Shown piece after piece: positions 8,568-16,137 of a stretch of 34,445 bases of DNA. Position 1 is the stretch's first letter, and the number at the start of each line of letters is the position of its first letter. The stretch lies in assembly GCF_001598495.1 (NCBI RefSeq), contig NZ_BCZB01000005.1, forward strand, positions 1 to 34,445, read 5' to 3'. The notes beneath the pieces are model-generated. The model did no database searches. It saw only the letters and a program-made list of their open reading frames with translations, and had not been told where the DNA came from. Position numbers and translations under genes: made by a program. This DNA comes from Neokomagataea thailandica NBRC 106555 (lineage in GTDB: Bacteria; Pseudomonadota; Alphaproteobacteria; Acetobacterales; Acetobacteraceae).

Positions 8568-9314
8568 CTAGTTTTCCGTAGTACGGCGAGCGGCGATGAG
8601 GAATTCGACATTGCCTTCAGGTCCGGTGATGGGGCTTCGTTCAATGCCAATGACGGTCCACCCGAGCTGAGCATTGAACCATTCTTGAATTTCGGAGCAG
8701 ACACGTTCATGCACGAGGGGGTCACGCACGACGCCTTTAGCACCAACTTCTGCGCGGCCGGCTTCAAACTGTGGTTTGATGAGGGCAATGGCCCATGCGT
8801 CCTCAGTTGTTAAGGCGAGAGCCGCAGGGAGAACGGTTTTTAGGCTGATAAAACTGGCATCGCAGACAACAACCCCAATAGGGTCAGGGATGTGTTCAGC
8901 CGTTAGTGCGCGGGCGTTGGTTTTTTCCATGACGATGACGCGTTCATCGGAACGGATTTTCCACGCGAGTTGTCCGTGGCCGACGTCAACGGCGTACACT
9001 TTTTGTGCGCCATTGGTCAGCAGCACATCGGTAAAGCCGCCTGTGGATGCGCCGACATCAACGGCGATGCGTCCCTCAGGGTTGAAGCCAAAATGTTCAA
9101 TGCCGTGGATGAGTTTAAGGCCGCCGCGGGAGACCCAAGGGTGGTCCTGCCCTTTGAGGGACAGGGGAGCATCCTCGGGGAGTTGGTCCCCAGCTTTGGC
9201 GATGCGTCGATCACCTGAATAGGCCAGCCCAGCCATAATGAGGGCTTGAGCGCGGGTCCGGCTTTCAACCAGACCGCGGTCTACGAGGAGTTGATCGACG
9301 CGTCGTTTTGCCAT
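8568..9314 (-). CDS. tlyA: TlyA-family rRNA 2'-O-methyltransferase
   Basis: 248 residues. The N-terminal S4 RNA-binding domain (residues 1-65: RVDQLLVDRGLVESRTRAQ) is followed by a Rossmann methyltransferase domain with SAM motif DVGASTGGFTD and the K-D-K-E set typical of 2'-O-methyltransferases (RGGLKL, DASF, IKPQFE, GNVEF). TlyA methylates cytidines in 16S and 23S rRNA in actinobacteria; older annotation calls it hemolysin A. It begins two bases after the dxs stop codon, so it is the last gene of xseB-ispA-dxs-tlyA, an arrangement common in alphaproteobacteria. Confidence 0.93.
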   Translation of the reverse strand: MAKRRVDQLLVDRGLVESRTRAQALIMAGLAYSGDRRIAKAGDQLPEDAPLSLKGQDHPWVSRGGLKLIHGIEHFGFNPEGRIAVDVGASTGGFTDVLLTNGAQKVYAVDVGHGQLAWKIRSDERVIVMEKTNARALTAEHIPDPIGVVVCDASFISLKTVLPAALALTTEDAWAIALIKPQFEAGRAEVGAKGVVRDPLVHERVCSEIQEWFNAQLGWTVIGIERSPITGPEGNVEFLIAARRTTEN

Positions 9315-9316
9315 GA

Positions 9317-11302
9317 TTAAGCAGTTTTCTCAGCACTATTGACGTTTTTGAGTGCCGAAAGAGCGCTCTTGACGATGTGTGGTGCGGTGAGGCCCGCTTC
9401 TTCGTACTGAGCCTCTGGTGTGTTGTGATCGATGTACTTGTCAGGGAAAGCCATGGGGCGGAACTTCACCTGATCGAGCAGGCCGGTCTCTGCCAGATGT
9501 TGCACGACCAAGCTGCTGAAGCCGCCAATGGCGCCTTCTTCCAAGGTGATGAAAACATCATGGCGCTTTGCCAGTGTTTCGACCAGATCGGTGTCGATTG
9601 GCTTTGCAAAGCGTGCATCTGCAACCGTGACGGACAGACCTTGTGCGGCAAGTTCATCAGCAGCGCGTAGAGATTCGTTCAGGCGTGGGCCGAGGGAGAG
9701 AATGGCAACGCCAGATTTGCTATCTGGGGTGTGTGTGCTCTCACGTACGATGCGGCCTTTACCGATGGGTAGGACCTCACCCGTCTCGGGCAGGTCCAGA
9801 CCTTCACCGCTACCGCGTGGGTAGCGGAAGGCAATCGGGCCGTCATCATATTCGCAAGCTGTTGCGGTGGCGTGTAGCAACTCGACTTCATCAGATGGCG
9901 CCATAACGACCATATTGGGCAGGCAGCACAGGTAGTTCAGGTCAAAAGAACCGGCATGTGTTGCGCCATCCGCTCCGACGAGGCCTGCGCGGTCAATAGC
10001 GAAGCGAACTGGGAGGTTTTGTAGTGCGACGTCATGCACGACCTGATCATAGGCGCGTTGCAAGAAGGTTGAATAAATGGCGCAGATTGGGCGCAAGCCT
10101 TCGCTGGCGATACCAGCAGCAAAGGTCACGGCATGCTGCTCTGCAATGCCGACGTCAAAGAAGCGGTCTGGGTGCTTTTTAGCAAAGGCGTTGAGGCCGG
10201 TACCGGAGGGCATGGCAGCGGTGACGGTGATCAGGCGATCATCGGTTTCCGCACGGCGCATAAGCTCACGGCTAAAGATAGAGGTGTAGCTTGGTGGGCC
10301 TGCTGGGGCCTTGCTTTGCTCACCCGTGGCGACGTTGAACTTGCTGACGGCGTGGTATTTATCACCAGCGGATTCGGCGGGTTTGTAGCCGTGGCCTTTT
10401 TCCGTTTGGATGTGCAGCAGGATGGGGCCTTGGTCATCCGCATCGCGCAGGTTGCGCAGGATGGGCACCAGTTGGTTCATGTCGTGCCCGTTGACGGGGC
10501 CGATGTAGTAAAAGCCGAGCTCCTCGAACAGGGTGCCGCCGGTGATGATGCCCCGTGCGTATTCTTCGGCGCGCTTGGCGGTGCGCTCAATCTTGTTTGG
10601 CAGGCGTTTTGCAAATTTGCCAGCCAGATCACGTAGGTTGAAGAACTGACGGGACGTCAGAAGGCGTGACAGGTAGTTGGACATGGAGCCGACGGGCGGT
10701 GCAATCGACATCTCATTGTCGTTCAATACGACGATGAGGCGGTTTGCACCGGGGCCAGCAACAGCGGCGTTGTTCATGGCTTCATACGCCATGCCAGCCG
10801 AAATGGAGCCATCACCGATCACGGCGATGACGTTGCGCTCGTTATAGCTGGGGTCTTCTTCCGCACGCAGGTGGTGCGCTACGGCCATGCCGAGGCCGGC
10901 TGAGATAGAGGTCGAGGAGTGCGCTGCGCCGAATGGGTCGTATTCGCTTTCTGCGCGGCGTGTGAAGCCGGAGAGGCCGTGTGGCTTACGCAGGGTGCGG
11001 ATGCGGTCGCGGCGGCCGGTCAGGATTTTATGGGGGTAGGCTTGATGGCCGACATCCCAGATGATCCGGTCATCCGGTGTATTGAAGACGGAGTGCAGGG
11101 CGACGGTGAGTTCAACCACGCCGAGCGACGCGCCCAGGTGACCGCCTGTTGTGGAGACTGCGTCAACCGTCTCGGAGCGGAGTTCGTCTGCGAGTTGACG
11201 GAGTTGGTCAACGGACAGGTTGCGCATGTCGGACGGGAGGTTAACGCGATCAAGGATCGGGTAACGGCCGAAGGTCGGTGGTGTTGTTTTTGTATCGTTC
11301 AT
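9317..11302 (-). CDS. dxs: 1-deoxy-D-xylulose-5-phosphate synthase
   Basis: 661 residues from ATG 11302, which has AGGAGCT just upstream and starts four bases after ispA. The frame extends further into ispA, but that part is not Dxs-like. It is a thiamine-diphosphate enzyme that condenses pyruvate and glyceraldehyde-3-phosphate, the first step of the MEP isoprenoid pathway. Visible motifs are [15 protein letters not shown], the ThDP/Mg motif [17 protein letters not shown], and the transketolase-type segment [17 protein letters not shown]. Beside ispA, it pairs precursor supply with prenyl chain building, as needed for hopanoids, quinones and undecaprenyl phosphate. Confidence 0.97.
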   Translation of the reverse strand: MNDTKTTPPTFGRYPILDRVNLPSDMRNLSVDQLRQLADELRSETVDAVSTTGGHLGASLGVVELTVALHSVFNTPDDRIIWDVGHQAYPHKILTGRRDRIRTLRKPHGLSGFTRRAESEYDPFGAAHSSTSISAGLGMAVAHHLRAEEDPSYNERNVIAVIGDGSISAGMAYEAMNNAAVAGPGANRLIVVLNDNEMSIAPPVGSMSNYLSRLLTSRQFFNLRDLAGKFAKRLPNKIERTAKRAEEYARGIITGGTLFEELGFYYIGPVNGHDMNQLVPILRNLRDADDQGPILLHIQTEKGHGYKPAESAGDKYHAVSKFNVATGEQSKAPAGPPSYTSIFSRELMRRAETDDRLITVTAAMPSGTGLNAFAKKHPDRFFDVGIAEQHAVTFAAGIASEGLRPICAIYSTFLQRAYDQVVHDVALQNLPVRFAIDRAGLVGADGATHAGSFDLNYLCCLPNMVVMAPSDEVELLHATATACEYDDGPIAFRYPRGSGEGLDLPETGEVLPIGKGRIVRESTHTPDSKSGVAILSLGPRLNESLRAADELAAQGLSVTVADARFAKPIDTDLVETLAKRHDVFITLEEGAIGGFSSLVVQHLAETGLLDQVKFRPMAFPDKYIDHNTPEAQYEEAGLTAPHIVKSALSALKNVNSAEKTA

Positions 11303-11306
11303 GAAC

Positions 11307-12209
11307 TCAGCTCCTGCGCTCGACGACGTAATCCGCCAAGGCCCGGAGAGCCTCTGCCTGTGCGCCAAAAGATGAAAGGGCCTCTCGTGCTTCATCGCTC
11401 AGGCGGCGTGCTTCTGCACGTGCGCCGTCAATGCCAAGCAGAGAGACGTAAGTTGATTTGCCGCTTGCTTCGTCCTTGCCAGCCGTTTTGCCGAGTTCTT
11501 CTGCGCTGGCGGTTGCGTCCAGCACATCATCGGCGACTTGGAAGGCTGTGCCGAGGCGTAGGCCATAGGTGACGATGGCGTCACGGCGTTTATCTGTGAT
11601 GCCTGCCAAGATGGCGCCGGCTTCGGCTGCGTAGCGGATCAGAGCGCCCGTTTTGAGCGCGTGCAAGCGGCGGACCTGATCCAGTGGCAGGGCGCGGCCC
11701 TCACCACGAATATCGATGACTTGACCGCCGACCATGCCAGCCGCGCCAGATGCGCGTGCGAGAGCCAATGTCAGTTCTGCGCGGATGGTGGCATCGGCGC
11801 TGGTCTCAGGCTCTACCAGAACTTCAAAAGCGCGTGTTTGGAGCGCATCACCGGCAAGAATGGCGATGGCTTCATCAAACTGACGGTGCGTTGAAGGGCG
11901 GCCACGGCGCAGATCATCATCATCCATGGACGGGAGGTCATCATGGACGAGAGAATAGGCGTGGAGGAACTCGACGGAGGCTGCTACGCGCAGCGCGGCT
12001 TGATGGTCGGCACCGAAGAGGGAGGCGACTTCTACAGCCAGAAAGCCGCGCAGACGCTTGCCACCGCCGAGGGCTGCGTAGCGCATGGCTTCCAGCAGGA
12101 CGGATTCATCGCCGGGGACCATGGGCAGCAGGGTATCGATGGTGCTTTCGATTTCTGTGCAGGCTTGGGCGAGAGCAGATTTTAGGGATGTATTGTTAGA
12201 GGTGCTCAT
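11307..12209 (-). CDS. ispA: Polyprenyl (farnesyl/geranyl) diphosphate synthase
   Basis: 300 residues, the usual length for short-chain trans-prenyltransferases. It condenses DMAPP with IPP to geranyl and farnesyl diphosphate. The first Asp-rich motif is [10 protein letters not shown] with RRGRPS after it; the second is ADDVLD. Product length cannot be fixed from the sequence, but FPP is expected from context. Its ATG overlaps the xseB stop as ATGA, and dxs follows after four bases. Confidence 0.94.
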   Translation of the reverse strand: MSTSNNTSLKSALAQACTEIESTIDTLLPMVPGDESVLLEAMRYAALGGGKRLRGFLAVEVASLFGADHQAALRVAASVEFLHAYSLVHDDLPSMDDDDLRRGRPSTHRQFDEAIAILAGDALQTRAFEVLVEPETSADATIRAELTLALARASGAAGMVGGQVIDIRGEGRALPLDQVRRLHALKTGALIRYAAEAGAILAGITDKRRDAIVTYGLRLGTAFQVADDVLDATASAEELGKTAGKDEASGKSTYVSLLGIDGARAEARRLSDEAREALSSFGAQAEALRALADYVVERRS

Positions 12210-12457
12210 TGGCCAATCTCGTGGTTGTCGGCCAGCGCTTCAGTGCCGGTCGTGCCGTTATTTTTCTGGACAATTGCGCGTACGCGCATTTCCGCTTCAC
12301 CGAGTTTAGAATCACAATGGCGGCGCAGCTCCGAGCCGCGCTCGTAAGCAGCGATTGCGTCTTCGAGCTTAAGTTGGCCGCCTTCCAGACCGCGCACGAT
12401 GCGTTCCAGTTCGGAGAGGGCATCTTCAAACGATAGGGTGGTGACGGGGGCGGACAT
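12206..12457 (-). CDS. xseB: Exodeoxyribonuclease VII small subunit
   Basis: 83 residues. The sequence LSFEDALSELERIVRGLEGG and LEDAIAAYERGSELRR is the typical XseB helical hairpin that binds the long N-helix of XseA. The ATG at 12457 is chosen because GGGAG lies six bases before it; an upstream TTG would add four residues. It heads the ispA-dxs-tlyA operon. xseA is not in the window. Confidence 0.93.
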   Translation of the reverse strand: MSAPVTTLSFEDALSELERIVRGLEGGQLKLEDAIAAYERGSELRRHCDSKLGEAEMRVRAIVQKNNGTTGTEALADNHEIGQ

Positions 12458-12511
12458 GGTAACTCCCAAGACGTGCTCAAGGGCGGAAGTGGATGAAGGT
12501 AGCGAGGGATT

Positions 12512-12567
12512 ACCGTTTGTGGACGGTTTTTGCCAGCCCCACAGCGATTTTGATGGGGTTTTGTTGC
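12512..12567 (+). terminator. Two tandem terminator-like hairpins facing plus
   Basis: In the 117-base xseB-tusA gap, ACCGT...ACGGT followed by TTTT (about 12512-12533) and CCCCA...TGGGG followed by TTTTGTT (about 12539-12567) both have T-runs only on the plus strand, although the genes on both sides are on the minus strand. They would stop antisense transcription; they do not fit as terminators for tusA. Confidence 0.45.
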
Positions 12568-12574
12568 AAGAAGG

Positions 12575-12829
12575 TCAGCCTTGAGAAGGATCTTCACGTT
12601 TCCGGATGACAAAGGAGAACTTTCCGCTGCTTTCAGAGAACGCGACGAGGGCGTGTCCTGTTTCACGACAAAATGCCTGAAAATCAGCGACGGAGGCTGG
12701 ATCTGTGGCCAGAACGCGTAAGCGTGTTCCGGCTGGAAGAGTCTTAAGCGCACGGTTCGCTTTGAGAACGGGCATGGGGCAATTAAGGCCGCATACATCC
12801 AACAGGGGCTCACTCGGGGGAGTACTCAT
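12575..12829 (-). CDS. tusA: TusA-family sulfurtransferase
   Basis: 84 residues from ATG 12829, which has AAAGG seven bases upstream; the frame is open another 12 codons. The CPxP signature (DVCGLNCPMPVLKA, catalytic C17) and the fold pattern LRVLATDPASVADFQAFC are those of TusA/YeeD/SirA-like proteins, which carry persulfide sulfur for tRNA thiolation or other sulfur transfer. An extra cysteine, C13, precedes the active site, as in many family members. No tusBCD genes are nearby, so the sulfur pathway served is not known. Confidence 0.88.
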   Translation of the reverse strand: MSTPPSEPLLDVCGLNCPMPVLKANRALKTLPAGTRLRVLATDPASVADFQAFCRETGHALVAFSESSGKFSFVIRKREDPSQG

Positions 12830-12922
12830 GATTGCCTTTATGCTTTGTTCTGCCGGGAAGGCCAAGATGCGAATTTGATTGTGGTTTCGTGCATTTTTGT
12901 CTAGTGTTATGGCTTAATGCCA

Positions 12923-12955
12923 CAAAGCGCTCCTCCGGGGGCGCTTTTTTTTTGG
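12923..12955 (+). terminator. Intrinsic terminator upstream of the lysis pair
   Basis: AAAGCGC...GCGCTTT with a G/C-rich inner part is followed by a run of T on the plus strand. It lies only 13 bases before the start codon of the holin-like gene, and no plus-strand gene precedes it. It may be a leftover of a prophage gene or an attenuator for the lysis pair. Confidence 0.65.
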
Positions 12956-12967
12956 ACTGGAGGGGCC

Positions 12968-13312
12968 ATGGCAGAGATGGGGGCGATGATGCTGGAGCGT
13001 GATGAGGGGGGTGAAGGGCGTGCTTATACGTTGCGTATGCTGGAAGATCGGGTGCTGCGGCTGGAGACTGTGGCAAGTGGTTTGTCGGATCGGCATGAGC
13101 AATTACGTGTGGAGACGCGGCAGGAAATTTCGTTTTTACGAGATCAAATGAAAAATCTGGAGACCAAGATGGAGGAAGGTCACAGACTTGTGAATGAAAA
13201 ATTAGACCGATTAATTGGAGGGCGTGCGGTTTTGACAGGGCTGGTTACGTTAATCACGTCTATTTTGGGGACGGGTGTGGTTCATTTTGCCTTTTCTTTG
13301 GGGACGCGATGA
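12968..13312 (+). CDS. Holin-like coiled-coil/one-TM protein
   Basis: 114 residues from ATG 12968, with GGAGG just upstream. Residues 20-82 are charged and heptad-like (LRMLEDRVLRLETVASGL; EISFLRDQMKNLETKMEE), predicted coiled coil. A single transmembrane segment lies at 87-109, and only a few residues follow it. This layout resembles XhlA-type phage proteins and some phage holins or spanin-like partners. Its stop overlaps the start of the lysozyme-like gene as ATGA, as in holin-endolysin cassettes. The assignment comes from architecture and neighbour, not from sequence motifs. Confidence 0.6.
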   Translation: MAEMGAMMLERDEGGEGRAYTLRMLEDRVLRLETVASGLSDRHEQLRVETRQEISFLRDQMKNLETKMEEGHRLVNEKLDRLIGGRAVLTGLVTLITSILGTGVVHFAFSLGTR

Positions 13313-13797
13313 GCATGTTGAGTGGTGTCAATTTAACGCAGCTGAAGCAATGTATCATTGAGCCTAGCCTTGCGGATTTAGGGCTGGGTGGGGATGTCGC
13401 GGTGAATTTATTGGCGGGTACGGCTTTGGTGGAGAGCCGTGGTGCGTATTTAAAGCAGGTTGGTGGCGGGCCGGCGTTGGGTTTGTGGCAGATGGAGCCT
13501 GCAACGCATGATGACTGTTGGAATAATTATTTACGGTATTCGGGAGCGCGGCATTACGCGGTTATTCTCGAAGGCATGTTGGCGCAAGATCAGCCGAGAT
13601 GTCAGCAATTAGTGAGTAATTTGCGGTATGCTTGTGCGATGGCGCGTACTCGTTATTTTCGTGCGCGTGATGCGTTGCCGAGTGTGAGTGACCCGCAGGC
13701 GCTGAGTCGGTACCATAAAGTATGGTATAACACATGCCTTGGGGCGGCAGATGCGCAAGCGAATGTAGCGTTGTTCCAAGCGGCTATTAAAGCTTGA
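13309..13797 (+). CDS. Phage-type lysozyme/transglycosylase-like endolysin
   Basis: 162 residues. The segment AGTALVESRGAYLKQVGGG followed by PALGLWQMEPATHDDCWNNYL has the layout of the lysozyme/SLT fold: catalytic Glu (E42) on a helix, then a glycine-rich turn and GLWQM, comparable with GLFQI of goose-type and SLT enzymes. It would cleave the peptidoglycan glycan strand. There is no signal peptide, so it needs the upstream holin-like protein to reach the wall. No capsid, tail, integrase or repressor gene is near. It may be a prophage remnant, a lysis module of a gene transfer agent, or a domesticated autolysin. Confidence 0.65.
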   Translation: MSMLSGVNLTQLKQCIIEPSLADLGLGGDVAVNLLAGTALVESRGAYLKQVGGGPALGLWQMEPATHDDCWNNYLRYSGARHYAVILEGMLAQDQPRCQQLVSNLRYACAMARTRYFRARDALPSVSDPQALSRYHKVWYNTCLGAADAQANVALFQAAIKA

Positions 13798-13807
13798 GGG
13801 TATAAGA

Positions 13808-13849
13808 GCGATGTCGGGGATTGGTTTTGCATCACGCTCCCGACATCGC
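13808..13849. terminator. Perfect hairpin between the lysis pair and the glycosyltransferase
   Basis: An 11-bp perfect inverted repeat, GCGATGTCGGG/CCCGACATCGC (13808-13818 and 13839-13849), with a 20-base loop lies between convergent genes. No T-run follows on either strand, so termination would be imperfect; it may serve both transcripts. Confidence 0.5.
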
Positions 13850-13881
13850 CACGCCTCTATAAAACAATTATTGTGACCAGA

Positions 13882-14667
13882 TCATGGCAGTCCCACGAGA
13901 GGGAGTGTGCGTGTGATGGGGGAGCCTTGGAATGTCGCTGGGCCAGTATGGCTCAGGGCAAGGCCGCGATGGAGCCAGAATGTCCCGCCTATTGCGTTCC
14001 AGCGATGACAAAAGGTGAAGTCTTCTGAGAGATAGGTGCCGTTATCGGGAGAGATAAGGCAGTCAAACAGTGCGTAGGCATCGTTTTGGTGGTGTTGTGG
14101 CCCATGTGGGTTATGGGTGTGTTGTGCGTCTATGCGTGTGTAGCGTGTTTCTGGGTAGGCTTTGATCATATCGAGCAGCATGGTGCGTGTGAGCAGCATA
14201 AAGCCGGTGCCGACGTAGGAAACGGGAGTGATGGTTTCCGGTGGAGCAGTTGGGCTGTCATACAGTGCGGCGCAATCTCCAACGTAGCGAAGGCTGGCGG
14301 TGTGTGGATGTTCGCCCGCGCGTAAAAAACGTTCGGTGTTGTGGTCCCAGTAATGAGATTTGAGCGGATAAGCTCCGCCGATTGCGTCTTTTTCGGCTTT
14401 AAGAAGGGCTACGATATCGTTGATTGTAAAGCCGATATCACTGTCAATGAAAAGAAGGTGTGTGGCGTCACTCGCAGTGAGGAATTGGTGCAACAGAGTA
14501 TTACGTGCACGGGTGATGAGGGCGTCACTTCCTAATGTGGAGAGAGTAAAAGACACATTGTGCTGAGCGGCTTTGGCCATGCAATCAAAGACGGATTGCA
14601 TATATGTTTGGCTTACATTTCCACCGAAGCAGGGTGTGGCGATGAAGATATGGGGGCTGGTGCTCAT
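13882..14667 (-). CDS. Glycosyltransferase-like protein (GT-A fold)
   Basis: 261 residues. The opening FIATPCFGG, then SDALITRARN and LLFIDSDIGF with a DxD-like DSD at 75-77, is the pattern of a nucleotide-sugar GT-A transferase, a group also common in phages. Later GTGFMLLTR and SEDFTFCHRW (an acceptor/catalytic Asp region) fit. No membrane segment or signal peptide is present, so it acts in the cytoplasm. The ribosome site is weak. It is convergent with the lysis pair and downstream of the purine permease. The acceptor is unknown: cell-surface polysaccharide, or DNA/virion if it is phage-derived. Confidence 0.7.
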   Translation of the reverse strand: MSTSPHIFIATPCFGGNVSQTYMQSVFDCMAKAAQHNVSFTLSTLGSDALITRARNTLLHQFLTASDATHLLFIDSDIGFTINDIVALLKAEKDAIGGAYPLKSHYWDHNTERFLRAGEHPHTASLRYVGDCAALYDSPTAPPETITPVSYVGTGFMLLTRTMLLDMIKAYPETRYTRIDAQHTHNPHGPQHHQNDAYALFDCLISPDNGTYLSEDFTFCHRWNAIGGTFWLHRGLALSHTGPATFQGSPITRTLPLVGLP

Positions 14668-14719
14668 AAGGATGAGTATGCCCCCAATACTTTTAAAAAG
14701 GCGTTAAAGGCCGGGTATT

Positions 14720-16099
14720 TTAACCGCCAATATGAGATTGTAAGATCATATAAAAGACGAAGGCGGCATCGAGGCCAAGCACGATGGGGGTGAGGCGTTT
14801 GAACTCACGCTGGGCGAGGGCAATGCCGGTATAGAGCAGCAGGCCGCATGTTAGGCTGAGCATAAAATTGCCAGTGATAGCGGCAATGAGCAGCATGATC
14901 ATGGGGGGCAGGCCTTTGGCGGGCTCTGTCGGGAGTTGATTGAGGGCGCCAAGCATACTGAGGCCAACCAGGATTAAGACGGGGGCTGTGGCTATGGCGG
15001 GAATGGCGGTGATAATGGGCCAGAAGAATGAGGCCAAGCCGAATAAAACGGCTACGATGAGCGCGCAGAGGCCTGTACGGCCACCAGCTTCTACCCCGGC
15101 GAGGCTTTCGACATAGGCCGAAACGGTGCATGTGCCGAGCCCTGCGCCGATAATACTGGCGGCGCCATCGGACGCGAAGGCGCGGTGGTCGAGGCTATTA
15201 TTCCCATTTTCGTGGGTGAGGCCTGCGCGTTGTGCGACACTCATGAGGGTGGCGGTTGCGTCAAAGAAATCGCTGATCAGGAAGTAGAGTGTGATGGGTA
15301 ATAAAAGGGCGATTTTGTTCCAAAAATCATGAAAATCGAAGGGAAGGAACATTTGGCTTGGGTAGTGGGGCCAGTCCATCATATGGGTGGGTAAGTGCGT
15401 AATAGGGCCGTGCTTATCTTTTATGATGAGGCCGAGTGCCGTCAACACGATAATGCCGATGAGCAAGCCCGCAGGAACACGCAAGACGGTGAGAAGGGCG
15501 CAGAGTAGGACGCCAAAGAGGCAGAGCAGAACGGATGGGTCTGAGAGAGAGCCGAAGCTTAACCCTTCAGGGCCGGGCGCCGCGATGCCACCGCTCGTGA
15601 GGCCGATGCGGGCGATAAATGCGCCGAGTGCGATTTGGATGCCGAGAACAATGCTGGGCGGGAAGCCTTGAATAATGCGCTGTCGGACGCGGCTGACAGA
15701 GAGAGCTGTGAAGCATAGGCCACTCATCAGCACGACGGTGAACGCTGTGCTGGGACGCACATGGGCTTGCTGAACGATGATTTGTGCGAAGAGAACGTTA
15801 CTGCTCATGGCGGGGGCAAGGGCAATTGGCAAGCGCGCCCATAGTGCCATGAGAAGTGTGCCGGCGATGGCGCCCGCAATGGTGGTCATGACCATATCGT
15901 GCCGGTCTAGACCTGCTCCGGAGAGGATCATGGGGTTTACGGCGACGATATAGGCCATAGCCCCAAAGATGGTTAGGCCCGCGATGATCTCACGCGGAAT
16001 GGTGGAACCACGGGCCGAGATATGGAACCAACGGTCAAGGAAAGAGAACAACGGTCGGGCACTCCGGCGGAATAATGCGTTTGGGGCATTATAGGGCAA
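14720..16099 (-). CDS. AzgA-type NCS2 purine permease
   Basis: 459 residues, 12 or more hydrophobic segments. EIIAGLTIFGAMAYIVAVNP near the start and SAYVESLAGVEAGGRTGL in the second half are hallmarks of the AzgA (hypoxanthine/guanine/adenine) branch of proton-coupled purine uptake. ISDFFDATATLMSVA corresponds to the conserved substrate helix. The frame begins with TTG 16099. An internal TTG at 16051 would give the usual family N-terminus and has a GGAG further upstream, so the true start is open. It lies 38 bases after the AsmA gene. Confidence 0.88.
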   Translation of the reverse strand: MPYNAPNALFRRSARPLFSFLDRWFHISARGSTIPREIIAGLTIFGAMAYIVAVNPMILSGAGLDRHDMVMTTIAGAIAGTLLMALWARLPIALAPAMSSNVLFAQIIVQQAHVRPSTAFTVVLMSGLCFTALSVSRVRQRIIQGFPPSIVLGIQIALGAFIARIGLTSGGIAAPGPEGLSFGSLSDPSVLLCLFGVLLCALLTVLRVPAGLLIGIIVLTALGLIIKDKHGPITHLPTHMMDWPHYPSQMFLPFDFHDFWNKIALLLPITLYFLISDFFDATATLMSVAQRAGLTHENGNNSLDHRAFASDGAASIIGAGLGTCTVSAYVESLAGVEAGGRTGLCALIVAVLFGLASFFWPIITAIPAIATAPVLILVGLSMLGALNQLPTEPAKGLPPMIMLLIAAITGNFMLSLTCGLLLYTGIALAQREFKRLTPIVLGLDAAFVFYMILQSHIGG

Positions 16100-16137
16100 A
16101 GAGTTCTGACCGCTATAGATGGTGCTCTTTAGAAACG

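Noticed and set aside
8568-9314. TlyA as a hemolysin/virulence factor
   Set aside because: The S4 plus methyltransferase layout and operon with dxs support an rRNA-methylating enzyme; the hemolysin name is historical.
10133-11572. Long plus-strand reading frames opposite dxs and ispA
   Set aside because: They are antisense to well-conserved enzymes and have no ribosome sites or family features.
12196-12813. 205-codon minus-strand frame spanning xseB and tusA
   Set aside because: It overlaps two recognisable genes in another frame and its translation is low complexity.
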